A stretch of DNA of 64,000 nucleotides, taken from NCBI GenBank assembly GCA_022457155.1, contig JAJGOT010000166.1:800001-864000 (forward strand), given 5' to 3'. The DNA is from Cladopsammia gracilis (Eukaryota > Cnidaria > Anthozoa > Scleractinia > Dendrophylliidae). The notes under the pieces were generated by a model. The model ran no database searches. It saw nothing but the letters and a program-made list of their open reading frames with translations, and was not told where the DNA came from. Of this stretch, positions 21,763 through 34,800 are shown in pieces (position 1 is the first letter of the stretch; every line of letters begins with the position of its first letter). The position numbers and the translations under genes were made by a program.

Positions 21763-22133
21763 TATTATTATTATTATTAATTTTTTATCACACCATCAGT
21801 TGAATTGGTGGTCACATGTTCCTAGATCATCAGGCTATTTCCCATAGCCTTAGATGTCTAAGGTTCTTCTTAATATTCTTGCTGAGCCCAACAAGCAGGC
21901 TTTCTGGAGTATGTTGAAGATTCCAGGTGCTCCTATCTTAGCAATCCACATCCTCAAGTTTTTAGTCACTGCCCCAAGTGCCCCAACTACAACTGGGATA
22001 ACAGACACACTTCTGCAATTCCACATCTTTTTTATTTTCATTTTTAAGTCCTGATAGTGGTCGAGCTTTTACTGTTCTTTTTCTGCTATGCGTGTATCAA
22101 AAGGACACGCCACATCGATAACGTGGCACACTG
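21763..22133 (-). pseudogene. non-LTR retrotransposon pol C-terminal fragment
   Basis: Reading down the minus strand from 22131, the frame gives VCHVIDVACPFDTRIAEKEQ, a stop, then KLDHYQDLKMKIKKMW and VIPVVVGALGAVTKNLRMWI, and ends in LLGSARILRRTLDI at 21850. From memory, this arrangement is the C-terminal end of LINE pol proteins common in marine invertebrates, possibly nuclease-related. It is 5'-truncated and has one in-frame stop. An (AAT)n tail follows at 21763-21780, and a second ATT run (22136-22161) abuts the truncated 5' side. Confidence 0.65.
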
Positions 22134-22135
22134 CA

Positions 22136-22161
22136 ATTATTATTATTATTATTATTATTGT
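22136..22161. repeat. ATT microsatellite
   Basis: About eight ATT units lie next to the truncated side of the LINE fragment, matching the ATT run on its other side. Confidence 0.85.
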
Positions 22162-22164
22162 TAA

Positions 22165-22910
22165 TAATGTCTAGTTACGTTGGATGATGCCTAGTGATGT
22201 TGGATGGTGTCTAGTTACGTTGGATGATGGCTAGTGATGCTGGATGTCTAGTTACGTTGGATGATGCCTAGTGAGGCTGGATGAAGCCTAGTGATGTTGG
22301 ATGAAGCCTAGTGATGTTGGATGATGCCTAGTTATGTTGGATGATGCCTAGTGATGCTGGATGAACCCTAGTGATGTTGGAGGATGTCTAGTGGCCAGTT
22401 ACGTTGGATGATGCCTAGTGATTCTGCATGATGCCTGGTGATGCTCGATTATACCTCGTAACGTTGCATGATGCCTAGTGATGTTGGATGATGCCTAGTG
22501 ATGCTGGATGACGTCTAGATACGATGGTTGATACTGGATGATGTCTAGTACCGTTGGATAATGCCCAGTTAAGTTGGATGATGCCTAGTCATGCTGGATG
22601 ATGCCTGGTTATGCTGTATGATGTCTAGTTACGTTGGATGACGCCTAGTGATGTTGGATTGTGTCTAGCGATGTTGGATCTGATGCCTAGTTATGTTGGA
22701 TGATGCCTAGTGATGCTGGATGATGCCTAGTTACGTTGGATAATGTCTAGTTACGTTGGATGATGCCAAGTGATGTCGGATGATGCCTGGTGATGCTGGA
22801 TGATGTCGTTACGTTGGATGATGCATACTAATATTGGATGATGCCTAGTTACGTTGGATGAAGCCTGGTGATGATAGATGATGCCTAGTGATGTTGGATG
22901 ACGTCTAGTT
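22165..22910 (+). repeat. 20 bp minisatellite, about 36 copies
   Basis: The consensus GGATGATGCCTAGTGATGTT alternates irregularly with a GTTACGTT-ending variant. Units differ by substitutions and small indels, so the tract is old compared with the 11 bp and 325 bp arrays. No frame persists. Confidence 0.85.
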
Positions 22911-23209
22911 ATGATTGGTGATGGTTTAAAAGAAGATACTGTTGTTGATGTTTACTTTAGTGTACTGGAAAACCCGAACATATTACCTATTTATCTTACT
23001 TATTTCTTGACATTTTCTATTGTTTCAATGTTCATGCGTTTATTTCAAAGGTTCCCTTGGGACATGCCTTTTTATTTTATGCGCATTAGAAATACTGCGA
23101 GTATGTCATCATTTGTAGAACTTTCAAGAATACAGCTCTTGTAAAAACGAAAAATAGTTAATTCACGCGGGTACTTACTTAAAGCAACAATTTTCTACCT
23201 CAAAATCAA

Positions 23210-23645
23210 CTGTATTAATCAGAAACCTTAAATGCGTGAGAAATGTTAGTTTTAGCGTGAAAGCGCAAGACTCGATTCGTATGCGTGAGAGCTCTGTTTT
23301 CAACCAAGACACGCGTTTTGATGTTTATCTACCTTCAAGTAATAAAATTTATCCCATTTCAAGTCGGTGGTCACGGTCGCCGAGTGGTGTAAAGCGCGGA
23401 CTTACGGCCGAAAGGCCCGGGCTCGAATCTCGCTCAGGCCGTTCTTTTTTTTCTTTCTTTCTTCTTCGGACTGAACATTATGAAAGTGATGTACTGTATT
23501 TTTCTTTTCGAGTTTGTCAAAAATCTTTACGTTTAATTTTAAAAAATATTGAACCGTGACAGAGTGAAAACATAAGCTTACCGCAATATTGCGTTAGCGT
23601 TAGCATTTCTAATTCACGGGTTGGCTCTTAGGAGCCTTTGATTTT
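23210..23645 (+). repeat. tRNA-containing dispersed repeat (copy B)
   Basis: It shares with copy A at 18433-18784 the CTTCAAGTAATAAAATTTAT block, the tRNA-like core, CTGAACATTATGAAAGTGAT and the TTCACGGGTTGGCTCT end. It interrupts the 235 bp tandem array. The 107-residue frame at 23236-23559 reads across it and is a shadow. Confidence 0.65.
23369..23442 (+). tRNA. tRNA-like block in dispersed repeat copy B
   Basis: GGTCGCCGAGTGGTGTAAAG is a good A-box/D-arm match, of the kind seen in serine or leucine tRNAs. GGGCTCGAATCTCGCTC supplies the B box with one change, and a T run follows. Too imperfect to call functional. Confidence 0.5.
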
Positions 23646-25330
23646 AAAAATACTTGGGGGCCATTTTCTATGCCATTAAACATCTATTGTTCGATATTCA
23701 TGCGTTTATTCCAAAGGTTATCTGGGGACTTGCCTGCTAATTTTATGTCCGTTAGAAAGAGTGCAAGATATCATCATCCTGTGCAATTTTCTAGGACACA
23801 GCTCTTGTAAAAACGGAGCAAATCCCCTCGTTATATTGAAACAAAAGAAATTTGTTAATGAGCAAAAAAGGGGGCAATTTTAAAAGTTCCAAGTTGACTT
23901 TTTCTAGCTCATTAACCATTTTCTATTGATTCAATATGCATGCATGCGTTTATTCCAAAAATTCCCTTGGGAGTTGCCTGTATATTTTATGCGAGTGACT
24001 AAGACTACGAGAATGTCGTCTTTGAGTAAAACTTTCAAGGATACAGCTCTTGTAGAAACGGAGTCAATACCCTATGATTATTGAAACAATAGAAAATTGT
24101 TAATGTGCAAAAATGAGCCATTTTTCAAATATCCAAGTTTACCTGTTCCAGCTCATTAACCATTTTCTGTTGTTTAATATTCATGCGTTTTTCCAAAGGT
24201 TCCCTTGGGACTTGCCTGCCAATTTTATTCGCGTTAAAAGGAGTGGAAGCACGTCATCGTTCTGTGCAACTTTCAAAGATACAGCTCTTGCAAAAACGGA
24301 CCAAATCCCCTCGTTATATTAAAACAATAGAAATTTGTTAACGCGCAAAAATGAGCACTTTTTTCAAAAATCCGAGTAGACCTCTCATTAACCATTTTCT
24401 ATTGTTTCAATATTCATGCGTTTATTCCAAAGGTTCCCTTGGGACATGTCCTTTCATTTAATGTGTTAGAAATAGTGCGAGCATATCATTTGTCTAGAAC
24501 TTTCAAAGATAAAGCTCTTGTTGAAACAGAGCAAATCACCTCTGAATATTAAAACAGAAACTTTGTTAATGAGCAAAAAATGAGCCATTTTTAAAACAAT
24601 CGACATGGACCTTTTCTGTAGGAGGTTAAACATTTTCTATTGTTTCAATATTCATGCGTATATTCCAAAGGTTACCTAGGCACTCGCCTGCTAATTTTAG
24701 AAAGAGTGCCAGCATGTCATTGTGTTAAACTTTCAAGAATAAAGCACTTGTAGAAACGAAGCAAATATCCTCGTTATATTAAAACAACAGAATTTTGTTA
24801 ATGTGCAAAAAAGAGTCATTTTTTCAAAAATCCAAGTGGACCTTTTCTAGCAAATTAACCATTTTCTATTGTTTCAATATTCCTAAGTTTATTCCGAAGG
24901 TTCCCTTGAGAATTGCCTACTTATTTTGTGTGCGTCAGAAAAGTGAGTATGTCCTCATCCTGTCCAACTTTCAACGATACAGCTCTTGTAGAAACGGAGC
25001 AAATCCCCTCTTAATATTGGAATGGAAATTTGCTAATAAACAAAAATTAGCCATACTTTTAGAAATCCAAGTGGGGCTTTTTAGCCTACTGACCATTTTC
25101 TTTTGCTTCAACATGTTATGCGCATCAGAAAGATCGAAAAGTTATGTAAAACTTTTAAGGATACAGCTCTTATTGAAACGGAGCAAGTTGCCTTAATTTT
25201 TGGGATTGAAACAACAGAAAATTTGTTAATGAGCAAAAATGAGCCTTTTTTCAAATGGCGAAGTGGACCTCTTATAACTCATTAACTATTTTGCATTGTT
25301 TCAATATTCATGCATTAATTCCAAAGATTG

Positions 25331-26272
25331 AGCTCAATAACAATAATGCTTGTCATGTTGAAACCGTTTGGCGAAAAAAATCAGCCTTACTATCTAAATT
25401 TTTGGGTCAGAGTCGACTTCAAAGACTCACGATTTCAGCAGAGCCTACAAGGGAGGTAAAGAGGCGCTGCTAGCGGGGTTTCGTCTGAGGAACTCCAGCA
25501 AAATAGCATACTGACATCGTTGCACTAACCAGATCTTAGAAGTTGTTCTGACATTTGAAAAAATTAAGCGATAACACTTTCCTGATCAGGATGTGTTATG
25601 ACATCAGTATGACACATTTGCACTGATTTCCTTGTCTTTTTTTTTTCGCGGCAAGAAAAAGAACTTCTCAGACAAACACGACATCGGTTATAGCCTTTGT
25701 TGCAGTGAAGAGCTACTGGAAAACAGAGAGAATTTATCGAAATACTTTATCCGCTTTTTTTGGCTGAACATGGTGTTTGAATAATTCCCCAAGCATCCCA
25801 TAGCTTCAGTCTTCACTAAAACACAAGCTATAGGCAGTAAAAAAAAGTAATTTTATTTTTTTCAGTTCCAATGCTTCTGAGCTGAAATGATCATTACATC
25901 ATTTAAAAAATGGTAGGGTTAAATTAAACACAACAAACTTGAAAGCTCTTCTCGGGAGTGTTTTTTCTATAAATTAATCTCTCTACCGGGTCTGTTCACT
26001 GTGCCCCGACGATAACGACAGACCTTCTAAGCAGACAAAATTCTCCACATTTTCAATCTATGTTGTCTATTAATAAGTTTTTAGTGAGCTCACTAAAGTG
26101 CATGTTTATGAATTTTAATGTTTAGGAACAGCTGATTATTTCAAAATCCAAATTTCATTGTCACCAAACTTTTCCGTTTTCGCTCGACTTTTTGCTGTCC
26201 TTCTGTTCGTCCAAAAAAGTTGTTTTTGTTTGGGTTTGCTTTTTAATTTGTTTGTTTTTAATCTAAATTCGT
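25331..26272. other. unassigned; one partial repeat copy at 25815-25960
   Basis: The stretch 25815-25960 (TTCCAATGCTTCTGAGCTGA, then TTGAAAGCTCTTCTCGGGA) is a partial copy of a segment inside both 1.17 kb duplications (near 27160-27280 and 45300-45430). The rest holds nothing I recognise. Confidence 0.5.
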
Positions 26273-26349
26273 ATGGTTTTTAACTCCTTTATCGATTCAT
26301 CTTCTTGCGTTTCCACATTTCTCCTTCACTTGGGGGCCTGTAGTTGCGC

Positions 26350-26614
26350 TTACATTCCATTCTTTCCCCTTTTTTCTTCCATGCGTTATATAGCTCTTCG
26401 TTTCCTTGGTCTTATTGTCTGCCTGAGCTCTGTTTCCTCATCTCCATCGTTCGCTGGTGCTATGGTTCTGTTTCCAAAACAGAGCGCAGTCTAGTGTGCT
26501 TTGGTTTTGTGTGTCTTACCTTTGGTATAACTGAGGCAACGGTCTTGGGGTCTTATATCTATGCAATTGTCCCAAACAAAGCACAATAAAGTGTATGTAT
26601 GTATGTATGTATGT
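26350..26614 (+). repeat. candidate retroelement 3' end with AATAAA and (GTAT)n tail
   Basis: The sequence ends GTCCCAAACAAAGCACAATAAA followed by GTGTATGTATGTATGTATG. A polyadenylation-like AATAAA with a simple tetranucleotide tail suggests the 3' end of a LINE. Shorter versions of this end recur at about 27285 and 45430. The two overlapping frames at 26273-26589 are not recognisable. Confidence 0.4.
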
Positions 26615-27779
26615 ATGGCCAGGATAGAAATGCATTGCAAATTGAAAAAATTGGCCAATTTTTTTTTTTAAGTTCGTCACAAGAGTTGTGGAAAAATCGC
26701 AAAAAAAAACTTATTACGGTCTGTTCTTCCTTGAAGAAATCACTTGATATTATCTTCTTGGTGTTATAAAAGCAATTTTATGTTTGAGCAAAGGTACTCT
26801 GTCATATATTTAGTGTAGTTTGCGTTACAATGCACCTTTAAAGTACATTAATCCTGCCCTTTGGTATGAGGTAATGAACATGTGAACATTTTCAGCACAA
26901 GTCTCTAAAGGTAGTTAAACATCTTTGACCTTGCTTAAATAATCTTCTCTACGCTACGCTTGTCTACTCCACTGTTCTGATCTACTCTGCTCTTTTATAA
27001 TAAATTTTTCTCTACTTTAATCCAAGTCATGAAAAAGACAGCCGATCAGATGGCTAGGAATCTGTTGTATATTATGCACTAACCTAATGGATGTATTTCT
27101 CTGTAGTTTGGTGTCGTAAATTGAAACAGTTGTCAGAATAAGAATTTTCAGTGCTATAGGCAGTAAAAAATATAATTTTTTTTTTCCGTTCCAATGCTTC
27201 TGAACTGAAATGATTATTACATTATATTTAGAAACCGGTTATTAAATTAAACACAACAAACTTGAAAGCTCTTCTCAGGAAGGCGCAATAAAGTTTATGT
27301 ATGCATGTCTACCCAACTGGATTTGTTGAAACATGTCTCTAGAAATTTAAGTGCGTTTTTCAAAACAATTTGACACAAGGCGAATGAAAAACATTTAAAA
27401 GTATCTAGTTAGGGCTTGAAATGACATCTTAATTGCTGGCAACTCACGACAAGTTGCTTTCGGCAAAAGTGACAACGCTTTGCAATGAAATTAACAACAT
27501 TTGGAAAGTACACAAATAATGACCTTTTAGCATGTCAAACGATACGGTTCATAGCGAAACGTTCACCGAAGATAAATCAGTCTAGAATTCACCTTCCTTG
27601 AACCCACAATGGGTTATCTAAGGAACTATTGCTTTAACTAAACACAGAAGAAGCTGTTTTATGCCTTGCACAGAATACACTAAGCAGCTCGATCGACATA
27701 CCTGTAAGTTGATAAGCAACCATTTGTCAACACCAACTTGAGCAAGCCGGAAATCACACAATAAAACTCTTTTGCGGCG
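26614..27779 (+). repeat. 1.17 kb duplicated segment, left copy
   Basis: It runs from GGCCAGGATAGAAATGCATT to CTCTTTTGCGGCGGTA and is matched in the same orientation by 44741-45913 at roughly 95% by eye, with small indels (for example an 11 bp ACAATAAAACT difference near 27757). It directly abuts the first heptamers of the 325 bp array. It has no coding frame of note. The ends are not TG...CA, so an LTR is not supported. Confidence 0.8.
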
Positions 27780-28491
27780 GTATTATGTATTACACATCTG
27801 CATGCATCACAGAGCAGGCATCATGCATCACGCATTTGTCTATAAAGGGCAGGGTCGACAAGCACCCTGGGGTATCATTGAGGTTTCCCCCAAGACAACC
27901 GCATACCCATGTAAGCATGTGCCGTGTACCATGTACTGTGTATGCAGTAGCGTGTACCGTGTACCGTATACCATGCAACGTTTACCGTATACCACGTGCC
28001 GCATACCGTATACCTTGTAGCAAGTACCGTGTCCCGAGGGTCACGCATCTCGCAGCAAGCATTACGCTTTACGCATTGTGTATAACCCATAATGCATCAG
28101 GTATCACGCATCACGTATAACGCATCATGCACCACAGAGCATGCATCACGCATCATGCATTTGTCTATGCAGGGCAGGGTCGACAAGCACCCTGAGGTAT
28201 CATTGAGGTTTCCCCCAAGACAGCCGCATACCCATGTAAGCATGTGCCGTGTACCATGTACTGTGTATGCAGTAGCGTGTACCGTGTACCGTATACCATG
28301 CAACGTTTACCGTATACCACGTGCCGCATACCGTATACCTTGTAGCAAGTACCGTGTCCCGAGGGTCACGCATCTCGCAGCAAGCATTACGCTTTACGCA
28401 TTGTGTATAACGCATAACGCATCAGGTATCACGCATCACGTATAACGCATCATGCACCACAGAGCATGCATCACGCATCATGCATTTGTCT

Positions 28492-28557
28492 ATGCAGGGC
28501 AGGGTCGACAAGCACCCTGAGGTATCATTGAAGTTTCCCCCAAGACAGCCGCATACC
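28492..28557 (+). repeat. 66 bp non-heptameric core of the 325 bp unit (example)
   Basis: The core is one per unit, repeated every 325 bp. It contains GGGTCGACAAGCACCC, which can pair GGGT with ACCC, then GAGGTTTCCCCCAAGACAGC. Three diverged versions survive in the short array at 51195-52240, where the order of blocks is the same, so the core belongs to the ancestral unit. One early array variant has GAAGTTTCC instead of GAGGTTTCC. Confidence 0.85.
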
Positions 28558-28816
28558 CATGTAAGCATGTGCCGTGTACCATGTACTGTGTATGCAGTAG
28601 CGTGTACCGTGTACCGTATACCATGCAACGTTTACCGTATACCACGTGCCGCATACCGTATACCTTGTAGCAAGTACCGTGTCCCGAGGGTCACGCATCT
28701 CGCAGCAAGCATTACGCTTTACGCATTGTGTATAACGCATAACGCATCAGGTATCACGCATCACGTATAACGCATCATGCACCACAGAGCATGCATCACG
28801 CATCATGCATTTGTCT
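28558..28816 (+). repeat. 37-heptamer block of the 325 bp unit (example)
   Basis: Cutting this block into sevens from CATGTAA gives a nearly uniform pattern: pyrimidine, any base, then purine-pyrimidine alternation ending in A. The first half is dominated by CCGTGTA/CCGTATA types, the second half by TCACGCA/TAACGCA/TTACGCA types. The block therefore appears to have grown from an old heptanucleotide tandem repeat that was later captured in a longer unit. Confidence 0.85.
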
Positions 28817-31800
28817 ATGCAGGGCAGGGTCGACAAGCACCCTGAGGTATCATTGAGGTTTCCCCCAAGACAGCCGCATACCCATGTAAGCATGTGCCGT
28901 GTACCATGTACTGTGTATGCAGTAGCGTGTACCGTGTACCGTATACCATGCAACGTTTACCGTATACCACGTGCCGCATACCGTATACCTTGTAGCAAGT
29001 ACCGTGTCCCGAGGGTCACGCATCTCGCAGCAAGCATTACGCTTTACGCATTGTGTATAACGCATAACGCATCAGGTATCACGCATCACGTATAACGCAT
29101 CATGCACCACAGAGCATGCATCACGCATCATGCATTTGTCTATGCAGGGCAGGGTCGACAAGCACCCTGAGGTATCATTGAAGTTTCCCCCAAGACAGCC
29201 GCATACCCATGTAAGCATGTGCCGTGTACCATGTACTGTGTATGCAGTAGCGTGTACCGTGTACCGTATACCATGCAACGTTTACCGTATACCACGTGCC
29301 GCATACCGTATACCTTGTAGCAAGTACCGTGTCCCGAGGGTCACGCATCTCGCAGCAAGCATTACGCTTTACGCATTGTGTATAACGCATAACGCATCAG
29401 GTATCACGCATCACGTATAACGCATCATGCACCACAGAGCATGCATCACGCATCATGCATTTGTCTATGCAGGGCAGGGTCGACAAGCACCCTGAGGTAT
29501 CATTGAGGTTTCCCCCAAGACAGCCGCATACCCATGTAAGCATGTGCCGTGTACCATGTACTGTGTATGCAGTAGCGTGTACCGTGTACCGTATACCATG
29601 CAACGTTTACCGTATACCACGTGCCGCATACCGTATACCTTGTAGCAAGTACCGTGTCCCGAGGGTCACGCATCTCGCAGCAAGCATTACGCTTTACGCA
29701 TTGTGTATAACGCATAACGCATCAGGTATCACGCATCACGTATAACGCATCATGCACCACAGAGCATGCATCACGCATCATGCATTTGTCTATGCAGGGC
29801 AGGGTCGACAAGCACCCTGAGGTATCATTGAGGTTTCCCCCAAGACAGCCGCATACCCATGTAAGCATGTGCCGTGTACCATGTACTGTGTATGCAGTAG
29901 CGTGTACCGTGTACCGTATACCATGCAACGTTTACCGTATACCACGTGCCGCATACCGTATACCTTGTAGCAAGTACCGTGTCCCGAGGGTCACGCATCT
30001 CGCAGCAAGCATTACGCTTTACGCATTGTGTATAACGCATAACGCATCAGGTATCACGCATCACGTATAACGCATCATGCACCACAGAGCATGCATCACG
30101 CATCATGCATTTGTCTATGCAGGGCAGGGTCGACAAGCACCCTGAGGTATCATTGAGGTTTCCCCCAAGACAGCCGCATACCCATGTAAGCATGTGCCGT
30201 GTACCATGTACTGTGTATGCAGTAGCGTGTACCGTGTACCGTATACCATGCAGCGTTTACCGTATACCACGTGCCGCATACCGTATACCTTGTAGCAAGT
30301 ACCGTGTCCCGAGGGTCACGCATCTCGCAGCAAGCATTACGCTTTACGCATTGTGTATAACGCATAACGCATCAGGTATCACGCATCACGTATAACGCAT
30401 CATGCACCACAGAGCATGCATCACGCATCATGCATTTGTCTATGCAGGGCAGGGTCGACAAGCACCCTGAGGTATCATTGAGGTTTCCCCCAAGACAGCC
30501 GCATACCCATGTAAGCATGTGCCGTGTACCATGTACTGTGTATGCAGTAGCGTGTACCGTGTACCGTATACCATGCAACGTTTACCGTATACCACGTGCC
30601 GCATACCGTATACCTTGTAGCAAGTACCGTGTCCCGAGGGTCACGCATCTCGCAGCAAGCATTACGCTTTACGCATTGTGTATAACGCATAACGCATCAG
30701 GTATCACGCATCACGTATAACGCATCATGCACCACAGAGCATGCATCACGCATCATGCATTTGTCTATGCAGGGCAGGGTCGACAAGCACCCTGAGGTAT
30801 CATTGAGGTTTCCCCCAAGACAGCCGCATACCCATGTAAGCATGTGCCGTGTACCATGTACTGTGTATGCAGTAGCGTGTACCGTGTACCGTATACCATG
30901 CAACGTTTACCGTATACCACGTGCCGCATACCGTATACCTTGTAGCAAGTACCGTGTCCCGAGGGTCACGCATCTCGCAGCAAGCATTACGCTTTACGCA
31001 TTGTGTATAACGCATAACGCATCAGGTATCACGCATCACGTATAACGCATCATGCACCACAGAGCATGCATCACGCATCATGCATTTGTCTATGCAGGGC
31101 AGGGTCGACAAGCACCCTGAGGTATCATTGAGGTTTCCCCCAAGACAGCCGCATACCCATGTAAGCATGTGCCGTGTACCATGTACTGTGTATGCAGTAG
31201 CGTGTACCGTGTACCGTATACCATGCAACGTTTACCGTATACCACGTGCCGCATACCGTATACCTTGTAGCAAGTACCGTGTCCCGAGGGTCACGCATCT
31301 CGCAGCAAGCATTACGCTTTACGCATTGTGTATAACGCATAACGCATCAGGTATCACGCATCACGTATAACGCATCATGCACCACAGAGCATGCATCACG
31401 CATCATGCATTTGTCTATGCAGGGCAGGGTCGACAAGCACCCTGAGGTATCATTGAGGTTTCCCCCAAGACAGCCGCATACCCATGTAAGCATGTGCCGT
31501 GTACCATGTACTGTGTATGCAGTAGCGTGTACCGTGTACCGTATACCATGCAACGTTTACCGTATACCACGTGCCGCATACCGTATACCTTGTAGCAAGT
31601 ACCGTGTCCCGAGGGTCACGCATCTCGCAGCAAGCATTACGCTTTACGCATTGTGTATAACGCATAACGCATCAGGTATCACGCATCACGTATAACGCAT
31701 CATGCACCACAGAGCATGCATCACGCATCATGCATTTGTCTATGCAGGGCAGGGTCGACAAGCACCCTGAGGTATCATTGAGGTTTCCCCCAAGACAGCC

Positions 31801-34800
31801 GCATACCCATGTAAGCATGTGCCGTGTACCATGTACTGTGTATGCAGTAGCGTGTACCGTGTACCGTATACCATGCAACGTTTACCGTATACCACGTGCC
31901 GCATACCGTATACCTTGTAGCAAGTACCGTGTCCCGAGGGTCACGCATCTCGCAGCAAGCATTACGCTTTACGCATTGTGTATAACGCATAACGCATCAG
32001 GTATCACGCATCACGTATAACGCATCATGCACCACAGAGCATGCATCACGCATCATGCATTTGTCTATGCAGGGCAGGGTCGACAAGCACCCTGAGGTAT
32101 CATTGAGGTTTCCCCCAAGACAGCCGCATACCCATGTAAGCATGTGCCGTGTACCATGTACTGTGTATGCAGTAGCGTGTACCGTGTACCGTATACCATG
32201 CAGCGTTTACCGTATACCACGTGCCGCATACCGTATACCTTGTAGCAAGTACCGTGTCCCGAGGGTCACGCATCTCGCAGCAAGCATTACGCTTTACGCA
32301 TTGTGTATAACGCATAACGCATCAGGTATCACGCATCACGTATAACGCATCATGCACCACAGAGCATGCATCACGCATCATGCATTTGTCTATGCAGGGC
32401 AGGGTCGACAAGCACCCTGAGGTATCATTGAGGTTTCCCCCAAGACAGCCGCATACCCATGTAAGCATGTGCCGTGTACCATGTACTGTGTATGCAGTAG
32501 CGTGTACCGTGTACCGTATACCATGCAAGCGTTTACCGTATACCACGTGCCGCATACCGTATACCTTGTAGCAAGTACCGTGTCCCGAGGGTCACGCATC
32601 TCGCAGCAAGCATTACGCTTTACGCATTGTGTATAACGCATAACGCATCAGGTATCACGCATCACGTATAACGCATCATGCACCACAGAGCATGCATCAC
32701 GCATCATGCATTTGTCTATGCAGGGCAGGGTCGACAAGCACCCTGAGGTATCATTGAGGTTTCCCCCAAGACAGCCGCATACCCATGTAAGCATGTGCCG
32801 TGTACCATGTACTGTGTATGCAGTAGCGTGTACCGTGTACCGTATACCATGCAACGTTTACCGTATACCACGTGCCGCATACCGTATACCTTGTAGCAAG
32901 TACCGTGTCCCGAGGGTCACGCATCTCGCAGCAAGCATTACGCTTTACGCATTGTGTATAACGCATAACGCATCAGGTATCACGCATCACGTATAACGCA
33001 TCATGCACCACAGAGCATGCATCACGCATCATGCATTTGTCTATGCAGGGCAGGGTCGACAAGCACCCTGAGGTATCATTGAGGTTTCCCCCAAGACAGC
33101 CGCATACCCATGTAAGCATGTGCCGTGTACCATGTACTGTGTATGCAGTAGCGTGTACCGTGTACCGTATACCATGCAACGTTTACCGTATACCACGTGC
33201 CGCATACCGTATACCTTGTAGCAAGTACCGTGTCCCGAGGGTCACGCATCTCGCAGCAAGCATTACGCTTTACGCATTGTGTATAACGCATAACGCATCA
33301 GGTATCACGCATCACGTATAACGCATCATGCACCACAGAGCATGCATCACGCATCATGCATTTGTCTATGCAGGGCAGGGTCGACAAGCACCCTGAGGTA
33401 TCATTGAGGTTTCCCCCAAGACAGCCGCATACCCATGTAAGCATGTGCCGTGTACCATGTACTGTGTATGCAGTAGCGTGTACCGTGTACCGTATACCAT
33501 GCAGCGTTTACCGTATACCACGTGCCGCATACCGTATACCTTGTAGCAAGTACCGTGTCCCGAGGGTCACGCATCTCGCAGCAAGCATTACGCTTTACGC
33601 ATTGTGTATAACGCATAACGCATCAGGTATCACGCATCACGTATAACGCATCATGCACCACAGAGCATGCATCACGCATCATGCATTTGTCTATGCAGGG
33701 CAGGGTCGACAAGCACCCTGAGGTATCATTGAGGTTTCCCCCAAGACAGCCGCATACCCATGTAAGCATGTGCCGTGTACCATGTACTGTGTATGCAGTA
33801 GCGTGTACCGTGTACCGTATACCATGCAGCGTTTACCGTATACCACGTGCCGCATACCGTATACCTTGTAGCAAGTACCGTGTCCCGAGGGTCACGCATC
33901 TCGCAGCAAGCATTACGCTTTACGCATTGTGTATAACGCATAACGCATCAGGTATCACGCATCACGTATAACGCATCATGCACCACAGAGCATGCATCAC
34001 GCATCATGCATTTGTCTATGCAGGGCAGGGTCGACAAGCACCCTGAGGTATCATTGAGGTTTCCCCCAAGACAGCCGCATACCCATGTAAGCATGTGCCG
34101 TGTACCATGTACTGTGTATGCAGTAGCGTGTACCGTGTACCGTATACCATGCAACGTTTACCGTATACCACGTGCCGCATACCGTATACCTTGTAGCAAG
34201 TACCGTGTCCCGAGGGTCACGCATCTCGCAGCAAGCATTACGCTTTACGCATTGTGTATAACGCATAACGCATCAGGTATCACGCATCACGTATAACGCA
34301 TCATGCACCACAGAGCATGCATCACGCATCATGCATTTGTCTATGCAGGGCAGGGTCGACAAGCACCCTGAGGTATCATTGAGGTTTCCCCCAAGACAGC
34401 CGCATACCCATGTAAGCATGTGCCGTGTACCATGTACTGTGTATGCAGTAGCGTGTACCGTGTACCGTATACCATGCAGCGTTTACCGTATACCACGTGC
34501 CGCATACCGTATACCTTGTAGCAAGTACCGTGTCCCGAGGGTCACGCATCTCGCAGCAAGCATTACGCTTTACGCATTGTGTATAACGCATAACGCATCA
34601 GGTATCACGCATCACGTATAACGCATCATGCACCACAGAGCATGCATCACGCATCATGCATTTGTCTATGCAGGGCAGGGTCGACAAGCACCCTGAGGTA
34701 TCATTGAGGTTTCCCCCAAGACAGCCGCATACCCATGTAAGCATGTGCCGTGTACCATGTACTGTGTATGCAGTAGCGTGTACCGTGTACCGTATACCAT

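Larger units (their letters stand above)
23010..25330 (+). repeat. ~235 bp diverged tandem repeats, about 8-9 units
   Basis: Units restart at TTTCAATATTCATGCGTTTA near 23020, 23690, 23925, 24172, 24405, 24645, 24868, 25105 (deleted) and 25300. Each unit carries TTCCCTTGGGACTTGCC, GATACAGCTCTTG, GGAGCAAATCCCC, GAAATTTGTTAATGAGCAAA and GCTCATTAACC. The last two words are partly complementary. A tRNA-containing repeat interrupts units 1 and 2. The open frames (69-133 residues) hop between units and are not genes. The inverted relative is at 10615-11285. Confidence 0.75.

Noticed and set aside
21527..21847. 106-residue repeat protein with HSVSIQCPFSV repeats
   Set aside because: An 11 bp minisatellite gives this in all three frames; it ends in unrelated sequence.
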